Origin: Harmothoe impar
Lineage: Eukaryota; Annelida; Polychaeta; Phyllodocida; Polynoidae
Length of the DNA: 64,000 nt
Assembly (NCBI GenBank): GCA_947462335.1
Contig: OX381716.1
Coordinates: forward strand, 1,242,845 to 1,306,844
Direction of reading: 5' to 3'
Shown one piece after another: positions 43,086 to 56,244 of the stretch. The position numbers and the translations under genes are program-made. Position 1 is the first letter of the stretch. Each line of letters starts with the position of its first letter. A model generated the notes under the pieces. It ran no database searches. It had not been told where the DNA came from and was given only the letters and a program-made list of their open reading frames with translations.

Positions 43086-44640
43086 CCCTCAGCCTCTGTA
43101 GCCTCAGTGTGGCACCTGACCCCTTCCACCCTGCCTGTCAGCCAATCAGAGTGCCTGATATCTGACAGCTGTGGGCCCTCGTCCAATCAGATTGGGCCTG
43201 ACAGAAAGGTGTCAGGAGGACATTAAATGGATTCACTGCAGGTATAGGGAGAAGTGGTGGGTGGGATAGGCTGAGGTATATGTACTGCCCTCCCTCAGTG
43301 TTCTTCTGAAAGCCTTGTCAGATGTGGCCTTAGAAAGCACTATTTCCTTAGGCATTACCCAAAACTTTATCACTGAACTCCCTCCAAGGCTTTACCCGTA
43401 ATGTACTGCAAGATTCAGGAAGCGGAAGTGAGGGTATAGTTTAAGAAGTCTCCAGGGGGCACCACAGGGGCTGGTCAATAAAAAGGCCAATTGGGGCTCA
43501 ATTGCCCTGAATGGAAATTCAACTTAGCTTTTCAGTCTGCCGCTGCAGGCAACAGTACCCTCTGTGTGTTGGGCATACACTAAGGGAAAGGGTTAGAAAG
43601 GTGAAGCATTCTCATCATTCTGATTTGCCTTCATAAAAATATTCCAATATTAGATGGATATTCCCCACTTTCAGTACTCAATATGTGAACTAGGTCAGGG
43701 AAGAACTGTCATGATGCATATAGCAACATTGGTGCCTTAAATTCTTTTTTAATGCCAATATTATCTGTCCAACTATTCCAGGCTACTTCCTTTCACCTGT
43801 GTAGGGGGCAGCAATGGACGCTCAGGGCGCCCTCCGGCAGCATGACGCGCACCCTTTAAATAACTGTCTTATTGCTCCTGTGACGTCACATGGATATAGC
43901 AGGCATCACAGTTGAACCTTTACAAAAACATGAGCATCATTGACCAAAGAATTATTAGGTCAAGGGTAATGAAAGATATGCATGGAAAAAGCAAATGATT
44001 GATTGTTGTTTTACCTTAAAATTCCTTCTAAAAACAACAGAACTTATTCACCTTACCTATATCTAAAGATGATTGCCAATACATGACTCGGGCTCTGACA
44101 TAGTATAATCATGGAAAAATTAAAAAGATATGGAGCCTTTCTCAATCAAGAAAGTTTCCAATGTATTATTAATTCAAAAATAATTGGGGAAAATACAGTT
44201 TCCATGTTAACCTGCAAAATTACAAGGGATCGGTTTGAGCCAATAAGAAATTTGTCAATCAACCTACCAATCAATGGTTTTAGATCTTTGTGAGAAGACA
44301 GCCATCAGAATTGCAGTCACAGAATATTTCAATTGTTACAGCAGAACTACAAGATATGCTGGGTACACCCTAGCTGGGGTCACATAGTGTCCGCTTGGGT
44401 CATCCATAAGTTGGGTCATCCCATGTCACTCTGGCACGTATTGACACATTCTTACCCATCTGACAATAGTGGTGATGATTCAGTTGGTCAGTTCAAGTCA
44501 ATTGTAACCGAGCATGACACATTCTGACCATTCTGAAATAGTGGTCATGATGCATTGGGTCAGTATGAGTCACCTCCAGTTAGACCTGACCCAGCATGGT
44601 ACATTTTGACCCATCCATAATGCACTGCATGAAACACTCA
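43086..44640. other. Host DNA, no gene seen
   Basis: No credible ORF. A CCAGGGGGCACCA word near 43452 resembles the CTCF core. Confidence 0.5.
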
Positions 44641-45060
44641 ATATAAGTGCATTTAAGTTTTTCCTAAATGCCATTATATATGCTTAAATGTCATAGATAA
44701 GTAGCTATAATGAGCTTTAATCGACCTTGCCAGGAAGACTTAAATGTCAAAGCTTTCACATTTAAGCATATTTTGGTATACCAAAAGTGACTATTTTGAT
44801 ATATTTAAGCATATCTAAGTTTACCGAAATGCACCAAAATATTTACCTAAAGGATATTAAAGGTGATTAAACCAAATTTCAAGGCCATTGGAAATTTACT
44901 TAAATGTGATTAAACCAAATTTCAAGACCATGAGAAATCCACTTAAATGTGATTAAACCAAATGTCAAAGTCCATGTGCTGCTCACCAAAATTTCACATT
45001 TAAGTAGTTTTAATAACCTTTACATGACCTTTTAACCGATATTGCCATTTTCTCAAATTT
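44641..45060. repeat. Foldback-type repeat rich in TTAAATG/CATTTAA
   Basis: Many CACTTAAATG words in both orientations, with a 43-bp unit (GTGATTAAACCAAATTTCAA) tandemly repeated about three times at 44862-44975. Confidence 0.6.
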
Positions 45061-45185
45061 TACCTAAATATCATTGATGTAACAAAATGTGCTTATTTTG
45101 GAAAGCAGTGGGATAGTACTTTTTCATTTCATCAATTTCATCATTTTTTCATCAATTTCATCATTTAATGGCACCCTCCAGGGGG

Positions 45186-45260
45186 GGTCCCTGGAAGGCA
45201 GGGCCGGTCCCTGGAAGGCAGGGCCGGTCCCTGGAAGGCAGGGCCGGTCCCTGGAAGGCA
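45186..45260. repeat. 20-bp tandem repeat, 3.7 copies
   Basis: The unit GGTCCCTGGAAGGCAGGGCC is identical between copies. Confidence 0.9.
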
Positions 45261-45275
45261 GATGCGGTCAGATTC

Positions 45276-45858
45276 ATGTATAATAACGGGTTGAGTGTCC
45301 CCTGACTAGTATCACGGGTTGTACCCCTCTGGATCTCTTTAAAACAATGTATAATAACGGGATGAGGGTCTCCTAACTCCCTTGACTAGTACCACGGGTT
45401 GTACCCCTCTGGATCTCTTTAAAACAATGTATAATAACGGGATGAGGGTCTCCTAACTCCCTTGACTAGTACCACGGGTTGTACCCCTCTAGATGTCTTT
45501 AAAATAATGTATAAAAACGGGATGAGGGTCTCCTAACTCCCTTGACTAGTACCACGGGTTGTACCCCTCTAGATGTCTTTAAAATAATGTATAAAAACGG
45601 GATGAGGGTCTCCTAACTCCCTTGACTAGTACCACGGGTTGTACCCCTCTAGATGTCTTTAAAATAATGTATAAAAACGGGATGAGGGTCTCCTAACTCC
45701 CTTGACTAGTACCACGGGTTGTACCCCTCTAGATGTCTTTAAAATAATGTATAAAAACGGGATGAGGGTCTCCTAACTCCCTTGACTAGTACCACGGGTT
45801 GTACCCCTCTAGATGTCTTTAAAATAATGTATAAACGGGATGAGGGTCTCCTAACCCC
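45276..45858. repeat. 80-bp satellite array, about seven copies
   Basis: The unit contains ACGGGATGAGGGTCTCCTAA and CTAGTACCACGGGTTGTACC. Later units share the same variants (AAAATAATGTATAAAAACGG), showing recent spreading. Diverged copies reappear at about 49920-50060, beyond the inserted 3.4-kb element. It ends in a C-run (45857-45871). Confidence 0.9.
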
Positions 45859-45877
45859 CCCCCCCCCCCCCATTGTA

Positions 45878-48800
45878 GTCAGGGCTGTTATGGTAAATTT
45901 CAAGACATCGATGACTAAGGGCCCAAATTTTGCCCAGTTGTCATAAATAACATATATGTTGATATCATAAGGGGTGCCAAAGTGAGGGGTGGCTTTGAGG
46001 GGCATATGCCCCCTTTTTGGGGTCTTGGTCCATAAAATTTGTTAAATTTCTCATAATTGATGCAAATATAGCAACTTTATCAATGTTTATGCATAAAAAT
46101 CAAAAGATTACACTCAACAGTATTTATGTCAAAGAGTTTGAGTGCTATTGAGGTCCCAAGGTCAAGATCAAGGTCACTTGATCCATGATACCTTATAATT
46201 TCAGGGAATAGTTCAACCATTTCTTATACACTATTTCTTATAAGTCAAAAGTGAGTGAATGCTTTTAGGTGCTTTGCCTCACAAGATGAACTTCTCATTT
46301 AATGTACTAATGTATTGGTAACACTTATTTCAACATTAACATAGGAAATTGTTGGTATATGTGAAGAAATATGAAACGTTTGAAAATTAGTTATACTCAA
46401 ATATGTTTGGTGATTGCCACCTTATGACACATAGAAGCGACAAATATCTTACATTACATGATTTTTCTGAGATTTCTTTGGCCATTTGACCTTGACCTAC
46501 TTTTTATAGATTGAATAACACCAAAGCTATCTTCACCATTTGGAGACTTCTGATGTGAATAATTGATTGCTTTTAAATTATGATATGGTACATACAAGTG
46601 GGGTATTTTGGTTAAAGTAAAGGCAAGGTACTCAGGTATGTGCTTTTGTACTTAGCACTAGCCCACACATAGATTCAGAGCACATTATGGGATAGTTATT
46701 TATATATTTTTACTATTGGTGATTAGAAGGATGTTCAAAATAATTAAAGGTCTCCATATAGGCTCAGAGCCTGCCTTTGATTTATAAGTCCAGTAATCTT
46801 TGACAATTCTTGCTTGCAAATCATCTCCCTCTGGTATAGGAACATGAATAAATCTTACTTAATCAGGGCAATAGGTAGAACTATGGACATCATTGCACAT
46901 GATAAACACTAGCATTGTGTCAATGTTTCCTATTATTGTGATGCCTTACAATAACTAAAACAATAATTATAGAGGGCTGTGTAACATGGCACAACTGACT
47001 ACTGGGAGAGAATGATCTCTTTGTTCACAGATATATATGAATTGGATCTCTAGAAATACTGCTGTTGGAGGCAGAAGGCCATTGGAATATCCCTAGTAGC
47101 AAGCCCACATAGGGCCAAATTGTTTTTTGCTGGGGCAGATGGGCTATTGGGCTAGTGGCTTGGATTCAAGCACAGCCAAAACAGGTTGCCCAAATTAGGA
47201 AAACCGATTAAAGCCCATTTTGTGCCCATAGATTCTGGTCATTGGGTTTTAGTGCAGCCCCATGAGGGCTGCCTGATGCGGGCGCAGATCAGTTTCAAAG
47301 TCGGCTACCTGGTGTGGGCTGAGGTGGAGTGTGGACAGGTCAAACTTATGTGATAGTTCTGGAACATGACACTAGATGACCCTTACTATACAATATGTAG
47401 ACATTTTGTCCAAACTAGGACCTATTTTCAGAAGTACAATGAAACAAAAATAGGTTACTAAGTTGCAGGTATTTTAAGCAAATTAAAGGTAATAATGAAC
47501 AGATTTTCTAAAGGTTTTGAAATATATGAAGGTTCCTGTTTGAATATGCAAAATAAGGTTCTCCAAGTAGCAATAAACCATAGACCCCATACCTGTCACT
47601 TTCGAGTTACCTTAAATAGGGGCACATGCTTCATGCCTGTAGGAACTACAGGCTTCAAGGCCAATATGTCCCTAGATCAGATGAGTGTGACTTGTCTCAT
47701 CTGCATGGCTCAAAACTGATGATCATACTTCATGCTTGTCCATAACTGGATAGGAAGAGTATGATTCAACCTTGGGTGCATTAATTAGCAGGACTTGGTA
47801 TTTTCTAGTCAATAATTGTTCATGTGGGCTTGCTGTTGTGGAGGGCAGCATATTTTCATTCTTTCAGTCTCAGAGGAGGGGAGGGTTGGATTCTATGCTA
47901 GGTTGCCAGCCAGAGAGGTTGAGGCCCTTTCAGAACAATTCTAGAGCAACAGCATGAATGAATCATATCTATACCAGTAGGTGTATACCCTCTTTAATGT
48001 GATACTGACCTCAAACACATTGCTGAGTAGTATAAGCATCAGTATGAAGCAGTAAGACATATAGATAACATAGTATACATGGCAGGAATTTTAATTTTTT
48101 AAGGTTTTGTATGGAAAAGTATCTTAAAATCCAAGATGGCTGCCACATAGGGTCTACAAAATGGTTTGATTGAAATCCCTGACCTCTTACTTGCACTCTT
48201 CAAATTGTTATTTGTTTTCCTAAGTTAATTAGAAACAAAGAGCTCTTTCAAGTTTTCGTTAGAAGCCATTTAGGAATATGGCGGCCATATTTGATAGGAA
48301 TTTGAAATTGTCTGGCCCCAAGTTTCAAATCCTTTTTCATGTTGGTAAGCATAAGTATACTGAGTCTCGTTGATCTAGTTTTATTTGTTCCTATGTTTTC
48401 CCAATTTATAAGAATACAAGGGTAATTAACTAATTAATCATTGTTTTGCATAAATTATGCTAATTAGGTAAAACTGAAAATTTGAATTCTGGTGTAGTTC
48501 TATTCACAAGAGCTATTTCTTTAAGAACTGACCCTTTTTGAATATACATATGGGTGTTTTTGCTATCATTGCCATGCTAAATAGGGTAATTTACCTGATC
48601 TAATTAGATACACTAATTATAGGCCTAGGTATGCAAATGCCAGAATGGCCCCAAGCAGATTCTGATTCTCTGGTAAAAACTGAATAAGAATCACTCATTG
48701 TGCATAAAAATATGATCGTGGTGAGCAGAATAAAGAATTGACCTGTTCATTTTGAGCAGTTTGCAATTTTAACAGAGTTCATTAAAGTGACAACAAGTAT

Positions 48801-49284
48801 GTCATTTCTTAACACTTTACTGTGATTAGTATATCGTTGCGAAGCTGATGCCTGGGGCTATCATCTCTATGTCATTTTGAAGATCTATGTGTCATTTGTT
48901 TGACACAGGAGTTAATGTTCTAAAGACATTGTTCGAAAAAGAGGCATTTTTGTAAAGTATGACCTTGAAAAATGACCTTGACCTTAAGTAATGAGCATAC
49001 CCATGAAAAGTAACTACATATGTATGTTGTCAGTATCTCTAAGAGTTTATAGACCTAGACACAACATATTTATGGTGATAACGTTAGTCAAACCAGTTCC
49101 AAACTTTTAACTTTTTTCATGAAAAATCTGAGTTCACAAGGGGCCCCTCGGCCCCCTGGCCATAGTTTTTGTTGGCACCCCTTCTGAAATCATTAATTAC
49201 ATATTTTTCTATCCATAAAAAAAAATTGGTGCTTTGGTCACATCTGTCTTGAAATGGCCCTAGCCAATGCATAACAGCCCTGAC
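45878..49284. mobile_element. 3.4-kb inverted-repeat element without coding capacity
   Basis: The left end GTCAGGGCTGTTATG (from 45878) and the right end CATAACAGCCCTGAC (to 49284) are inverted, and weaker similarity continues for about 140 bp (TTTCAAGACA, AAGGGGTGCCA). TA flanks both ends (45876-45877 and 49285-49286), as for Tc1/mariner-type insertion. The interior has only short ORFs, so it is non-autonomous or decayed. It sits inside the 80-bp satellite. Confidence 0.6.
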
Positions 49285-49286
49285 TA

Positions 49287-52200
49287 TTGGTACCACGGCT
49301 CTTAGAATGCAGCTGTAGCTCCTGCTGAAATGTCTTCCTCTGAAAAAAAAAAGTGCATGGTTACTTTTTCACTCACAGTGGGGATATGGTAAACGAGACA
49401 ATTACATGCATACATAATTCATTAAATCATTAAATAGCATTGTACCTACCTGGTACAACATACAGACAGATTCATGTACATGTGGCCTCTCTGCTCCCTT
49501 GTGGTGTACTGGTCACCCTGTTTAAACATAACCCACAACTTTACACATCAGACTGAGGCTTGCTGCATTGGGGAGGGGGAGTGGGGGGGCAGGGCTATTG
49601 TCTTAGGGGTCCATTGTTGCATGGTCGCACCTCCACCCCTATCACAATGGGCGTCATGGTAGCTTGTTCACAGCTAGCTCCAGACAGGCCTGTCACCATG
49701 ACATGTGCATGTAAGTGGGGGGGGGGGGGGGTGGAGTGGTACACCAACTGAAATATTAAATGTCCTTACTATTATAAATTAGTTTTCAAGTATAGTATTA
49801 TCTAGTTAAATACATTGTGGGCATTATGGTCGTATTTTTCTTTTCTCCTTGTGTTAATAATAAATAATTTCATGACTAATTCTATAAACTAATTTAACCT
49901 GTACATATGCCTTCAAAATAATGTATTATTACGGAATTATGGCCCCCTAACTCCCCTGATTAGTATCACGGGCTTTATCCCTGTAAATACCGTTAAAATG
50001 ATACACAATAAGGGGAGGAGGGTCCCCTAACTCCCCTGATTAGTATCACGGGCCCTGATCACCATGAGGTGGGTAGAGCATTAGATATGAGTTTAACAAT
50101 TCATTTTTTAAAACCCATCAATGCCCTGGATATGTTAAATGAGATTTTCGGAAAATTTAATTGACCTAAATCACCTTGAAATGTCACATGAGGTTTCCCA
50201 TGACTTAAGTGTGAACTTAAATTTACTGGAAATGTCATATGACATTTCCTGTAAATCTTAGTTCATCTTAAATTTACCGGAAACGTCATATGACATTTCC
50301 AGTAAATTTAAGTTTCATCATATTTCATGGCAACTTCCAAACGACCTTTCCAGGACATTTCCAGGATATTTTGGAACACTTAAACATACTTAAATTGGAA
50401 TTTTAATGCAGTGATGGTGATGAGTCGCTTGGAATATTTCACAAAGTAACTGCATGGTAAGGCATTGATGCATCATGGCGGTCCTTAATCAGTATGCCTA
50501 TATTACCAGCCCAATGATGACCAAGGGTATTGATGCACTAAATGTTCCTTGAAGGGTTAACTCGAAATAACTGTGTTCCTTGTTTATAACTCATTTTAAT
50601 ACCGATTGAATCCTGCCCTAATCCTCATACCCCTATTTACACCAATCTCCCACCCCCTCCTCCTTTCCCCTTCTCCTCCCCCACCATCCAAGTCATCTGA
50701 TGACCCCATCCAAGCGTGGTAGACACCATCTTTGTTCATTAGCAATAGTACTGGAGTAGCTGCAGACAAAGGAGGACAATGGAGGACGCTGGGACTACAC
50801 GCCAGTGATAGACAATGCTACAATGGGAGGAAATTGCCCAGAGGGCCTAGTGGCCGGGGAAGAAGACTGGAGAGGGTCTGGGAGATGCTACCACGGGAGA
50901 AAAGTGATGATCCTACGGAGGTCAAGAGATCGTGGACAATTAAAATGATGTTATGAATAAAGTAAATAATGAAATGATATATTTATTTACCCCTCTAGCC
51001 TATTCTAGGATCCCACCCCCAATCCCCCCAAGAATAAAAGGAAGAAAATTAAACATTAAAAACGGGGTCGACTCTGGTCAGACTGGGTCATAAACCAGTG
51101 TCAACCTTGGTCATGCTGAATCATGATCCTATGTGTCAAGCCTGAGCTAGTCCTTCAACACCATGACCCACCATGACCCAGTTTAATTTCGACTAGCGCA
51201 CTGGGACAGGGAATTCCCAGCCCTGACACAACATGACCACAATTTGCTGGGCCATAGCAGGCTGTCCCTATGAAGTACTTCAGTGTGTTGTGAAAGGCCT
51301 ACAGCAGGAGACCGGGTCACAGGGTAAGGGATGAGGTGCTATATTGAGGGATATTGTGGACTGAGGTGGGTGAGCCCTGCAGCTTAAGGTGAGGGATGTG
51401 CGCTACTTTTGTTATTGGACTTCATAAATACTGGATGTCACAATGTCAGCCCACTAAGCTGTTTCTTTACGGAGCGAACCCTGGCTGTATGAATAAAGAG
51501 GTGAGGTATAAGGGGCCATATTGTAAAGTCAACCAGTGTAGGCAGCCATCTTGTCTTCTGGGGGTCGTTTCTCATCTGCTAAACAGTAAGCATTCTCACA
51601 CACCGTTGTAAGCCCTTGTAGATTTACACTGAATTACAAAACATTGTGGAGTGAATGATTTGGTGTCAGCACATTGGAACAGGAGACCTGTTTACTATAT
51701 CCAGAAACCCCAACACTACGTTATCTTAAATCTGGCTCAATAGTGCCCAAGCTATATCCAGGACCTTACCCCAAAGGTACATTCATTGAGGGCTACGTCC
51801 TGCTGAATAAGCCGGTCATCTTTCAAGGTATACAGGACTAGCTAATACCCCAGGACAGTAACAGAGTCAGGGGATGGAACTGTCACTCTCCTCCCCTTAG
51901 TACAAAGTAGACAGGATTGGTGCTGCCTCACAAAAGGCACAGAGTTGGGACGGGTGTGGGTGAAGGTGCTAAGGTGGGATTGTCATAACTTGAGCAGTGT
52001 AGGAGTGAAGGGAGGGTGGGCGCCTGAAGACCACTCTCCTTGTATCTCCTCATTCGCCTAGACTCTCCATTTATCTCTGTTCCAGGATGGAAATAGGGCA
52101 GGTTATAGACTGTTGTTCTTCTCTCTTAGTCCTTTATTGATGGTACTGTTAAATGTCATGATGAACCAATGCAGTGCTAGTTAGTAATCAGCAGTGTATA

Positions 52201-53763
52201 CATATACACTCTATGGTAGATATGAAGAGGAAATGTACACTACGGAAACATGTACATTGTGTGCCAGGGATGTGGGAGGGGATTGCCTATATTGAAAGCT
52301 TTGCTTCCTTCTTTCTGATATTAGTTTACCAGCTTTATACCTTGAAAGACTGATGCTGTGAAATATCCCAGCTCCATTCTTGCTATAGCTCAATTCGGAA
52401 ACCCACTGTTACAATATTTCAAGTCAAGGAAATGTCACCTACTAAGTACACTGACAGACATCTGGTAATATCCTATGATGGAAAGGACATACAGTCATTT
52501 CATTTCAAACATATCAAACAAATTTACTCAATAAAGTATCGGCTTCAGGTGTCATTTTACCACTCCCGCTCAGCATCAAAACATGCCATACCATCCTAAT
52601 ATAAGATGATGAAGGACAACAGGAGTGGATTGTTTCTACTTCAGTATTTTCTGTTAAGAGGTACTAGAAAAGAAAGCATGATATAGCAACAAAATGGCAA
52701 CACTATAGTAATCAACTTATGGACAAAGTTATAGGCATGACAGCTAGTAATTATTGGAGAAACATAGCCCCACATATCCACATTATATCCACTGTGAGAC
52801 AATTAACTGTGGTGCCTCCAAGGCTAATTCCCCCTGCTGCCACCAGGAGGTCTCCCTGTCTTGTGTTTCTGTCTGCAAACAACCTCTGGACATGCTCTGC
52901 TCTGTCTGCAGCACCCCTGGTGGGCCCTGTGGGAACTACAGAGTAATTGTCCTTCTTCAGGTAATTATCTTTCTTTCCTAATAAATGAGATGTTAATACA
53001 ATAGAAAGAGCTTTTAAGCTTTCTTTGAATTGTGAAAAATTTTAGCTATGTTTCAGAATGGTTCATTAAGAGGCTCACAGCTCTCCCTAGGGGGTGATTT
53101 GGCTGCAGCTGCAGCTGCGGCCACCTCAGTTTACGACAAGCAGCTCTAACCCCTCTGGGGGACATGTTATATCACCTCCCCCCTACACATACACACACAC
53201 ACACTCATGGGCACACAGCAAGTAGTTGGGGATCCAAGCAGGCAGAATGTCATTATTTAACTTTGACCTGACATGGAGACCAATACTTGATATGAGGGTT
53301 GGGATAAGGTGATTTGAGTATGCCGAATCCGATTTAGCCATTTATAAAGCTGTATCTCGGAACAAGGTCAAATCTAAGGTCAAAGGTCACGATTTGATTT
53401 ATGGCAAGGTACACACATTTCCAATCAAAGATATTGGAGATAGGGATTTATCTCTTTTATGATATCATCATGCTCTCATACTGGATACATAGATCAAGGT
53501 CAAGGTCAATGTCACAATATACTTGGGAAAGTAACCAGAACAGGGTTGCCAACCTTTGGGAATGAGTGAGACTTCCACCCTTGCTAGTTACCTAATTTAC
53601 TTTCTGGTGGATACAGGGGGTGCGGGGTAGCCTCTAGGCCTATAAGTAGGTAGGTTAAGCAGTGGCTCCTTGTATCTCTCACAGTGTTAAACCACCCAGA
53701 CTTACCTTGGGTCTAGCTCTCCAGCAGTTAATCACCATGAAGGTAAGGGTCAGCCTATATATA
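49287..53763. other. Host DNA, no gene seen
   Basis: Holds diverged 80-bp satellite units (49920-50060), a foldback with GGAAATGTCATATGACATTTCC palindrome arms (50170-50340, longer arms not typed out), and a G-run at 49716-49730. No supported gene; the 75-codon ORFs at 52719-52981 overlap each other and lack features. Confidence 0.5.
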
Positions 53764-55461
53764 ATGGGTCAAGCCGCTGACTTATGTAGGTATTGAGCTG
53801 GGGAAGGACAAATCAGAAACCTCAGAATATGTTTATATAAGTTTATTTTATTGAAAGGTATATATCTTGGCTCCGTGAAACCACCGCCAGTACGCTTCTA
53901 ACCCTAGCGGTTCAATTTTTATAACAATGGGAAGATGAGTGGGCATTTTTGGTGTTACTCCGTGCTTTTAAGTACAGGGACACCTTATTTTCCTCTTAAA
54001 TACAACACAGCAACTAATAATTCCATTTACAGCATGGCACGATATACATCCTTAACCTCAATAAAGGTTGAAATGATGAAATTAACAAATTCTGAGATAT
54101 GGGCCTGTGAAATTTGGGTTTTTTGAAAAAATTGAAAAGTTTTATCACACCTCCCCACCTTTACTCCTACTTCTTCAAAAGGGGTCAAATACTCTTGTTA
54201 CTCACTCTGTATCATCTTCAACATATCTACTTTTGTGTAAAGCTAGTACTTTAGCCCATTCCATCACCCACCTTTCACAGTACGGGCCTGAATATGGCCA
54301 ATATCAGCACTTTAAAGCACGGAGTAACACTAGTTACTCCGTGCTTTTAATAGAATATCACAATAAATAGTAAAAGAAATGTGAAATTCCCACATTTAAG
54401 GGTGCAGACCATCTAAGAGGGTTGGTAGCAAAGCAATGGAGTGGTTAAAAATTAGATATATTGGATATTAGCATTTCTGTGAGCCTTTATTTTTTTCGAG
54501 AGTTACTCCGTGCTTTTAAGTCAAGGTGAATTTTCAAATTACCCACAGATTCTAGATATGTGAGGCATTGTTGATTATGAAGCATTAAAATGATCAAGGA
54601 GTGTTGTAGGCACCCTCTGGAGCACAGAGAAGTTAATTATTAGTGAGGATTTGCCTGCTGCTACTTAAAAGCACGGAGTAACACCGCAACTTAAAAGCAC
54701 GGAGTAACACCATCTGGGATTCAAATTTGTCATAGTGAAGCATTTGGGTGTGCATGGGTAAATGCATGATCTACCATAGCTATCAAGCACTAAGCCCCTG
54801 TCACCACAAGTCCTTTTGGAACATAATAACTCAATATATAGCCAGAAATAACCACAGGAGAGAAAGAAATGGCAATTGTTACTCCGTGCTTTTATGTTGT
54901 ATCAAATATGCATCTGCTCCTGGAGCCTAGAGGATTGGATTTTCTTGAAAATTTTCTTTTTCCAGTATAAGGCCAACATGTTATCTCAACATGAGGGGTA
55001 AAATAGTTATGCTGTGGTATCTCTTTAATTACTGTATGAGGACACCAATATAATAACATAGATTGACAATAAGTGACAAATTCACAGCAAAAAGTCTACA
55101 GTAAAAAATAAAAGATACATATCATGGTAAAATCTCTTGAATCCATCTACTATAACATAGGCCTAATGGTAAAAATTAATTGGGATGGGCTATTGATTCC
55201 TTAGATTAAATGATTGGCATGTAAAATATGTCATTTTTGTCATTTTTGTCATTTTTTAGGGCTTTTTTGGCTTCGGGGGGCCATAAAAGACAAAATCTTG
55301 GTCCAATACACAAAAATATTTTTTTCCCTGAAATGTTAGGATGTTTTGTCACACATGCCAAAGAATATAAGCATTTGAAGCAAAAGTCTTAATTCTGTAG
55401 GCTTATAAAGCTTAAAAGGCCTGAAAAGACCAAACCTACATAAGTCAGCGGCTTGACCCAT
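53764..55461. mobile_element. 1.7-kb element with 28-bp inverted repeats and a repeated 20-bp motif
   Basis: The terminal ATGGGTCAAGCCGCTGACTT... (53764-53791) is perfectly inverted at 55434-55461. Both ends sit in TATATA flanks, so the target duplication cannot be defined. Inside are seven copies of GTTACTCCGTGCTTTTAAGT or shortened forms, four on + (53954, 54333, 54502, 54878) and three on - (54312, 54663, 54689). There is no transposase-like ORF. The motif may be a transposase-binding site array. Confidence 0.7.
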
Positions 55462-55730
55462 ATATATGATCCAGGTCTACCTGAGGAGAACCTGACAGGG
55501 TCATTTCCCCAGAAAATCTTTTTCAAAAAATCATAATAAATGCAGAGAGATATGGCTTATATGGATGGATTTCTCTTTATTCCCTCTAAACTGACATGTT
55601 TGGATGAATCATTTCACAGTCTTTATAGAAATCCGCTGTCCTACCTACTATAAGCAGCTCTGTTTACTCGTCCGATTCTCTAGGTGGTAGCACAATGCTC
55701 AAAGGGGTACTTATCCAGAGGCGAACATCT

Positions 55731-55942
55731 AGGGTAGACTGACCTAAAGGTAACCACCACATGAGATATCCACCTTAATTATGTAGTTATTTATGTATGG
55801 TATTGTCTTTATTTGTCCTTTGCTGAAAGAGTATCACTTTAAATGTACTATGACACCCGAAGACAGGACTTATTCTCCATGAATGACTACAAAAGGTGGA
55901 CATCTCATGGTACGTGGTTACGTTAAGGTCAGTCTACTATAT
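55731..55942. mobile_element. MITE of about 210 bp with imperfect 45-bp inverted repeats
   Basis: GGTAGACTGACC...ACCTT near 55732-55778 is inverted at about 55895-55942 (AAAGGTGGACATCTCATGG ... GGTCAGTCTAC). No coding capacity; flanks not resolved. Confidence 0.6.
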
Positions 55943-56244
55943 GTCCATCCAAGCTCATGAATATTCATGATCACTCTTACCTTGAATAGTTGTAGCATGA
56001 CTATTTAGTGTCAGCTCTTAATTTGATAAAATAATTGAGAGTTGGTTCATATTATTCTAGCATAACCATGATATTTAACGTATGTTACCTTTCATAGACA
56101 CCCAGTTTGTGAGAATAGAAAAAAGGTTAAATCCATAGCAATTCAGATGTTCAATCATATTGACTACTGTGCATTGAGGAATCCACTCTACCTTGATATC
56201 TTCCTGTTCTGACAACCTAACACCCAAACTTCCTCTTGCCTGTT
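55943..56244. other. Host DNA, nothing recognised
   Basis: A/T-rich stretch leading into the second duplication copy. Confidence 0.4.
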
